Shown one piece after another: positions 58,924 through 64,000 of a stretch of 64,000 nucleotides of DNA (position 1 is its first letter; every line of letters begins with the position of its first letter). Below the pieces are notes generated by a model. That model saw nothing but the letters and a program-made list of their open reading frames with translations, did no database searches and had not been told where the DNA came from. This DNA is from Anaeramoeba flamelloides (lineage: Eukaryota > Metamonada > Anaeramoebidae). The stretch covers positions 2,001,001 to 2,065,000 of the forward strand of contig JANTQA010000008.1 in NCBI GenBank assembly GCA_027625915.1. Reading direction: 5' to 3'. The translations under genes and the position numbers were made by a program.

Positions 58924-58947
58924 AAAAAAAAAAAAAAAAAAAAAAAA
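58924..58947 (+). repeat. A24 homopolymer
   Basis: Pure A24 run preceded by TGAGTGTGTACTCAAATTAGACAAATAAAGTACC, which includes an AATAAA signal 12 bases before the run. This could be the polyadenylated 3' end of a retroposed copy. No source recognised. Confidence 0.45.
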
Positions 58948-61577
58948 GAGTTCTGGGGTAGAATTCTTGAATATAAGGCAGATAATTTTTCTTTAAGATA
59001 ATAATAAATTCAAAAAAAAGTTAAAAAAATTATTAATTCATTTTCCATTTTTCTAAATTTTATAAATTGGGTTTTAAAATAGTTCTTACCAATAAAGAAT
59101 ATTTTAAAATATCAATTAATTTAACAGGGTTTCCTAACAATAAAAATTAAACTAATAATGTTGATTTATTATAAAATGATAAAACAATTTCAAAAAAAAA
59201 AAAAAAAAAATGAAGGAAAAATTTTTCAAGTATTTATTAAATTTATCATTCTTTAAATAATCTATATCAAGAACTGTTTGATAACTCAATTTATTCACTC
59301 TAGAAGAAAAAAAAATGTAATTAATTGTTGCTAATCTTTTCTTCTGCTTTTTGTGGTATCTTATTTTCATTATTTTACGTCTTATAAACTAAATTTCATA
59401 ATAAATTTCCCAATTTATTTTTATTTTATTTTTCGACTAAAAACAAATATTTCTTTGTGTTTAGAACTTAATATTAAAATCGTAATTTTTTTATTTTAAT
59501 AGATAACTTTAATTAATAAAAATATTTATTTTCAAATTTAGATTTTTAATGGGTCAATGATTTAGAAATGGAGTTTAGACGGTATTATTGTAAGGCTAAA
59601 AATTCTAAGAATATCTAAAATTTCACGATTTTAAATTGGTAATTGTTTTACCTGAAAATCTTTATGGATAAAGGAAAAGCTGAGACATATGATATCTTTT
59701 CTGTTTATTAGATATTTCACTGCAGGTTTGGATACACAATTTATTTTCAGAAAATGATTTTTAATTGTTTTTCTACATTGCTATTTGGACAATTACAAAA
59801 TAGAAAACAAATTTCAACTTTATCACAGTTTTTTTTTACGAAAGCATTTTGAATACAATATTGAAATAGTGTTTTGACAGAAACCTCTAAAAGATATGAC
59901 AAAGGGTGAAAGAGTCAAATTAGAATCTTCAAAATATTGATCACAAAAGGAAATCAAAATTTGAGAAAATCTTAAGTTAAAATATAAAGAGAGCGATTCC
60001 AAGTTATAGAATCGCAATTTCAATTAAAATTACAAGGAACTTATCAAGATTTCACGCTTCAAAAAAGTCATTTACAATTTTTCTTTGTGAAAAACTGTTA
60101 GTTTGATCAACAAATAGTTTTTCTTTTCAAAGTTAAATCGAAGGTCTTTTCGGACTAATTACAAAAATCGACTCTTTATCAGAAAATAAAGCACAGAAAC
60201 AAGGGATTTAAAATGTCTTGTGTCTATTCTCTTTCTTTTGAGCTTGTGGCTAATCAATTTCTTGAAAAGAACTTTTGGAAAGGTGAAAATTTTTGAAATG
60301 TTACCAAACGAAAGGAAACAATGTGGTTGGTCGAATTTATGATTACCACATTTTTATCATGTCTTTTTGAGGTATAAAAATTTTTTTCATCTTTTCACAA
60401 TTTTATTTTTTTTACTTTTTGCTTTGAATGCTACAACCATTGTTTTTTTTTGAGAAATCATTTTTCTACACCAAAACAATGAATCCGCACTTATAAACAA
60501 TTTAAATCATCCTAAGGGCGAAGCCTTTAAAAATTCCAAGTTTGTTCGAGAAATTGAATCGTTTCAATTGCTTGTTTCATCCAAATAAATTTGTCTACTT
60601 GAATTAAAATCACAAAAACGAAAAACAACAAGAAATAAACTGTAACCTCAATGATCTTTAATATTCTTTCAGCTTGAATACAAAAAAATTACTGTTTTCT
60701 AAAAAAATTTTTGGTTTTTTTGTTTAGCCTTTTCTTGAGATTCTAAATCAACAAACGAAACACCAAAACAAAGAATTGGGACTTTACAGAAAAAAATTAG
60801 TTCCCTAAATAAAACCTTCTTCCGATTCGTTTAAAAAAAAAATCAGACCAACTAATCTTGATTCTTGATTGATTGAATTTTTTTCAAAAATAATCCATTC
60901 CTATTCAAGAAATGTTTAAAGCAAAAAAAATATTTACAAATACTTTTCTTGAGTAAATAAAATTTTTACTTTCTTATTTGGTGATCAAAAATTATCAAAG
61001 AAGAAAGTGCCACCCATCAAACCAATGAGAACAATTCGATGAGTTTGGTTTTATTTTTGTTTTTCGGTCAACTTTACAAAAAAATAGCCCATACACAAAA
61101 AATTTAATCAAGTGATCCAAATCGAAAAATTTCAATACAAAACAAAGATCTAACTTCAACTGTTGATTGTAAAAATACGATCAATTAAAAACGATCCCTA
61201 ACTTTTTTATTCCACTTGGAAATTTTTTTTGGAAATTTCCAAAAAGGTTTTGTTCTAATTGTAACTTTTGAATTCCCCAAAACAAGAGCAAATTTGTTTG
61301 CGCTTAATTTTCTGATTGGGTTGTAAAAAGCAGAGTAAAAACTGTTAAAAGATAAAAAATTTATTTAAATGAAAAAATCTTTGGTGACGAACGCTTATAG
61401 GTTTGCGATGCCCGCCTAAAGCAATTTTGAAACTTTTAATAATATTTTTGAACTAAACAAGATCATTTTTTTTATCGTCTTTTTCGCAATTTGTTTTCTC
61501 TTTTGTAATAACAAAAAAAAAATTCCAAAATTAAAGAAATCATAACTTAAATTAACAGTAACCCAAAACAAAACCTG

Positions 61578-64000
61578 ATGACAATTCCATTTTATACACT
61601 CGTTTGGGAATTTGGTGATTTTTTGTATTCCAGCATACCTTTAAATTCTACCTTTAAATTGTGTCGGATGAGGAAGAAATTTGTTGAGAATAAATTGAAC
61701 AAGAAAAAAATCACCAAAAATGAAAAAAAACAAATCTACGAACAACTGAAAAAGGTCGAACTCCTACTCATCCAAAACAGGGTCTTGATACATTCACAAA
61801 AAAAGAACAAAAATAAAAAAAAAAATAAAAAAAAAAATGCGGGTGGTGAGAAAAAAGAACAAAAATTGGATCTGTCAAAAGAAAAGTTTTCTGTTAGCAA
61901 TGTGTACGTCTCAATTTTTTTAAAAGATCGCACAACCCAGCCAGAGCCAAAACTTTTAAAAGAAGACAAAAAACAATTGAAGCGATTAAAAAAGGAACTC
62001 CAAAAAATTGAAGGTCAAGTGAAACAACAGCAACAACAGCAGCAGCAACAACAACAAAACGAACAAGGGAAACAAAGCGAACAGAAGAGTGATCAAAGTA
62101 CAGAAAACCAACAAAATTTTGATCAGAATCTCCAACAAAGGAAAAAAATGATCTTGTCGAAAATTAATTTTATCACCACTGGTGTTTTAAAAAGATATAC
62201 TCTACAAAATGAAAAAAATTCGAGATCACATCGCACTATTGGGTTACTTGGTTTTAAAATTTTACAAATGCTTTTTAAAAGTATATATTTTTTTTTTTTT
62301 TTTTTTTTTTTTTATTATTTTTATTTATTATTATTTTTATTATTTATAATGCGAAATTTCGTTTTTGGATTATTTTTTTAATTCTTTTTTTTTTTTTTTC
62401 TCTTTCTCCCCACAAAATTAAAAACAATAACAATCAAAATACTTCAAATAAAAGATCAACATACTCGTGATTCATTAACAAAGATCACTGGATTTTCGAA
62501 ACAACGTGTCTGCACAGTAATTGAAATCTACAAAATCTTGCATTTAATTGACGAAAACGAAAATGGGGTCTTATCCTTTAATATGAACCAATCAAACATC
62601 TTACCAAACATTGCCACCTATTGTAACGATTTGCTTGCGGCAAGAAAAATACGAAAGAAATTAGCACGTAAGGTGGAGAAACTTACTGCCAAATTAATAA
62701 ACCGAGCGCAACAGGAGAAAACCAGGGACAAGGAAACCATTGCGAAAACCGACTTAGTTTCTCAAAAGATTACCGCTATGATCTCAATTCTCTCGAATTC
62801 TCAAAAGCAACAATGCCAAAAAAAACAAAACTTCAAAATCAAACAAGACGCAAAGGATATAATTGCCAAACTGAAAAGACACAGATCAATTATAGAAGAT
62901 TCTAAAAATATTGAAAAAGGCTTGCTATTGCAACCAAATTTGGAATTTGGGATGGGGCACCAGCAAAAGAATAAAACAAAAAAAAAAACTAAAAAAATAC
63001 TGATCATCAATACAACAAAAAGTGATTGCTCACAATTGAAATTAAACGTTCCAAAATTAAACCAAGTCAATAACGCTGAGAATTGTTATGAAGTTACTGA
63101 CTCTTTAGAAGTCGAAATCAATCCAAACAATAGCACAAACACATTTGCAAGAAGTTCCATTTATCCAAATTTAAATAAACTCAAATTTCCTAATAGCCGT
63201 AACATGATCAAAACCATCAATACAACAAACGAATATGCTACCCCTTCAAACCAAGAAATGAATTTAAATTTCTCTCATATTAACAATGGCCTACTTGGAA
63301 TGGGAATGGGAATGGGAATGGAAATGGAAGAAATGCAAATGGAAATGGAGATGGGGACGGGAATAAAATCAATAGTGAAAACTTTTAAAAAAAAAGAACC
63401 AGAACCAGAACCAGAACCAGAGCAAGAACAAGAACAAGAACAAGAACAAGAACCAGAGCAAGAAAAAGAAAAAGAACAAGAACAAGAACAAGAAAATGAA
63501 CAAGAAATTATTGGCTTGAACGAAAAAGAAATAAACATCAAATTTAATAATTATAATTACAAATATAATTCTAATTATGATTACAATGAAACAGACGAAG
63601 AAGAAGAAGAAGAAGGCGATGAAGCTGTGCAGCAGCAGGAACTCGTTCTAGAAGAGGAAGAGGAAGAGGAGGAGGAGGAAGAAGAAAATGCAAAAGAAGG
63701 TGAAGACAAAAAGATCAAAGATTTTTTTTCATCAAATTCTCTCTCTTCAACAAACGACTTTTCCGCTGTCCATTATTCAAACGAGATCGATTCCACTTCT
63801 TTATTTGCACTTTCTGAAAGCTCAAACAAAAATTGGTTTGAATTACCCGAAATTGTCACCGATGAAATTATCTCGGATTTAACTTTCCCAGAATCGGAAA
63901 TTGTTCAGATCAACAAAAAAGACGATTTTTTTAACGATCATTCCGACACAAGAAACCCCTTCGATTACCCTACCATTGGGAAAGATAGATTTTTATTTTG
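61578..64000 (+). CDS. E2F-like winged-helix transcription factor, C-terminus beyond the window
   Basis: Exon 1 (61578-62280) ends in phase 1 at A|GTATAT. Exon 2 starts at 62455 after AAAAG, restoring frame, and is open to the window end (about 750 residues seen). The junction assembles a winged helix like E2F: RTIGLLGFKILQMLFK (compare SLGLLTKKFVELL) and FSKQRVCTVIEIYKILHLID (compare [20 protein letters not shown]). The RRxYD recognition motif is changed to QRVCT, so DNA specificity may differ or be lost. Before it lie a Lys-rich segment, a coiled stretch and a Gln run (about 150-160). After it are a long coiled coil (about 300-385, where E2F dimerises), GMGMGM, EPEPEQEQ and Glu runs, then an acidic tail with TDEIISDLTF, faintly like the Rb-binding EGISDLFD of E2Fs. 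Its GC is higher than the flanks. The family call is moderate; the gene itself is sure. Confidence 0.6.

Larger units (their letters stand above)
54508..61577. other. Gene-free stretch: MITE, hairpins, poly(A) tracts, possible exons near 60.2-60.6 kb
   Basis: Contains an inverted repeat pair at 55,651-55,742, a MITE (55969-56168), two long A-runs (58090-58117, 58924-58947) and an inverted family B piece (58,180-58,640). Near 60,213 an ATG opens MSCVYSLSFELVANQFLEKNF. Near 60,477-60,590 a frame reads NESALINNLNHPKGEAFKNS and SKFVREIESFQLLVSSK; these two have coding-like composition and could be upstream exons of the plus-strand gene at 61,578. I could not connect them. Confidence 0.4.

Noticed and set aside
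61381-61430. GC-richer patch (GGTTTGCGATGCCCGCC) as a tRNA or small RNA
   Set aside because: No acceptor-stem pairing and no A or B box.
63275-63541. Ser/Gly/Cys-rich minus-strand ORF near the right end
   Set aside because: Antisense of the EPEPEQEQ and GMGMGM repeats of the E2F-like gene.
1-64000. CRISPR array, bacterial-type operon or defence island
   Set aside because: No regularly spaced direct repeats, no ribosome-binding-site logic and clear introns; the sequence is eukaryotic.

Overview
The window looks like nuclear DNA of a very AT-rich, free-living amoeboid protist. The evidence is short GT-AG introns (83-174 bp where I could place them), proteins swollen by Asn, Gln, Lys and Glu runs, and eukaryote-only families: Tra1/TRRAP, SAM50, a FAF-type UBX protein, a B-box/SPRY protein and PH domains. 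The EQEQ/KEKE-type low complexity and the B-box/SPRY architecture remind me of Anaeramoeba or Dictyostelium-like amoebae, but that is inference.

Layout. 0-1.5 kb: the 5' exon of an aspartyl aminopeptidase gene (minus), facing coding-like debris on the plus strand. 1.5-5 kb: gene-free dispersed repeats. 5.06-5.48 kb: a small one-membrane-span protein (plus). 5.6-6.75 kb: a foldback unit with two near-identical 287-bp arms, about 130 bp from a tRNA-Leu(UAA). 7-11.2 kb: repeats and DNA-transposon-like elements. 11.5-13.2 kb: a two-exon B-box/coiled-coil/SPRY gene (minus). 13.2-18.4 kb: repeats and MITEs. 18.5-33.3 kb: one giant Tra1/TRRAP gene (minus, about 4,940 codons), interrupted in this sequence by two one-base shifts at A-runs. 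33.3-41 kb: gene-poor, with a reverse transcriptase relic and hairpin repeats. 41.0-43.0 kb: a four-exon SAM50 gene (minus). 44.4-46.1 kb: a Ubl-UAS-UBX gene (minus). 46-61.5 kb: mostly repeats, with two PH-domain genes (minus). 61.58 kb to the window end: a plus-strand gene with an E2F-like winged helix split by an intron and an acidic C-terminal part that runs off the edge.

The genes are unrelated housekeeping and regulatory genes: chromatin co-activation (Tra1), a possible cell-cycle transcription factor, mitochondrial outer-membrane assembly (SAM50), ubiquitin/Cdc48 biology (UBX) and membrane-lipid or signalling adaptors (PH). I see no operon-like or defence-type cluster. The gene-poor half is built from at least four old dispersed repeat families, a five-copy TA-flanked MITE family and several foldback elements. 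The most unusual things are the frame breaks in TRRAP, the truncated aminopeptidase, the near-identical inverted arms beside the tRNA, and the density of palindromic elements. I did not find a clearly new multi-gene system.
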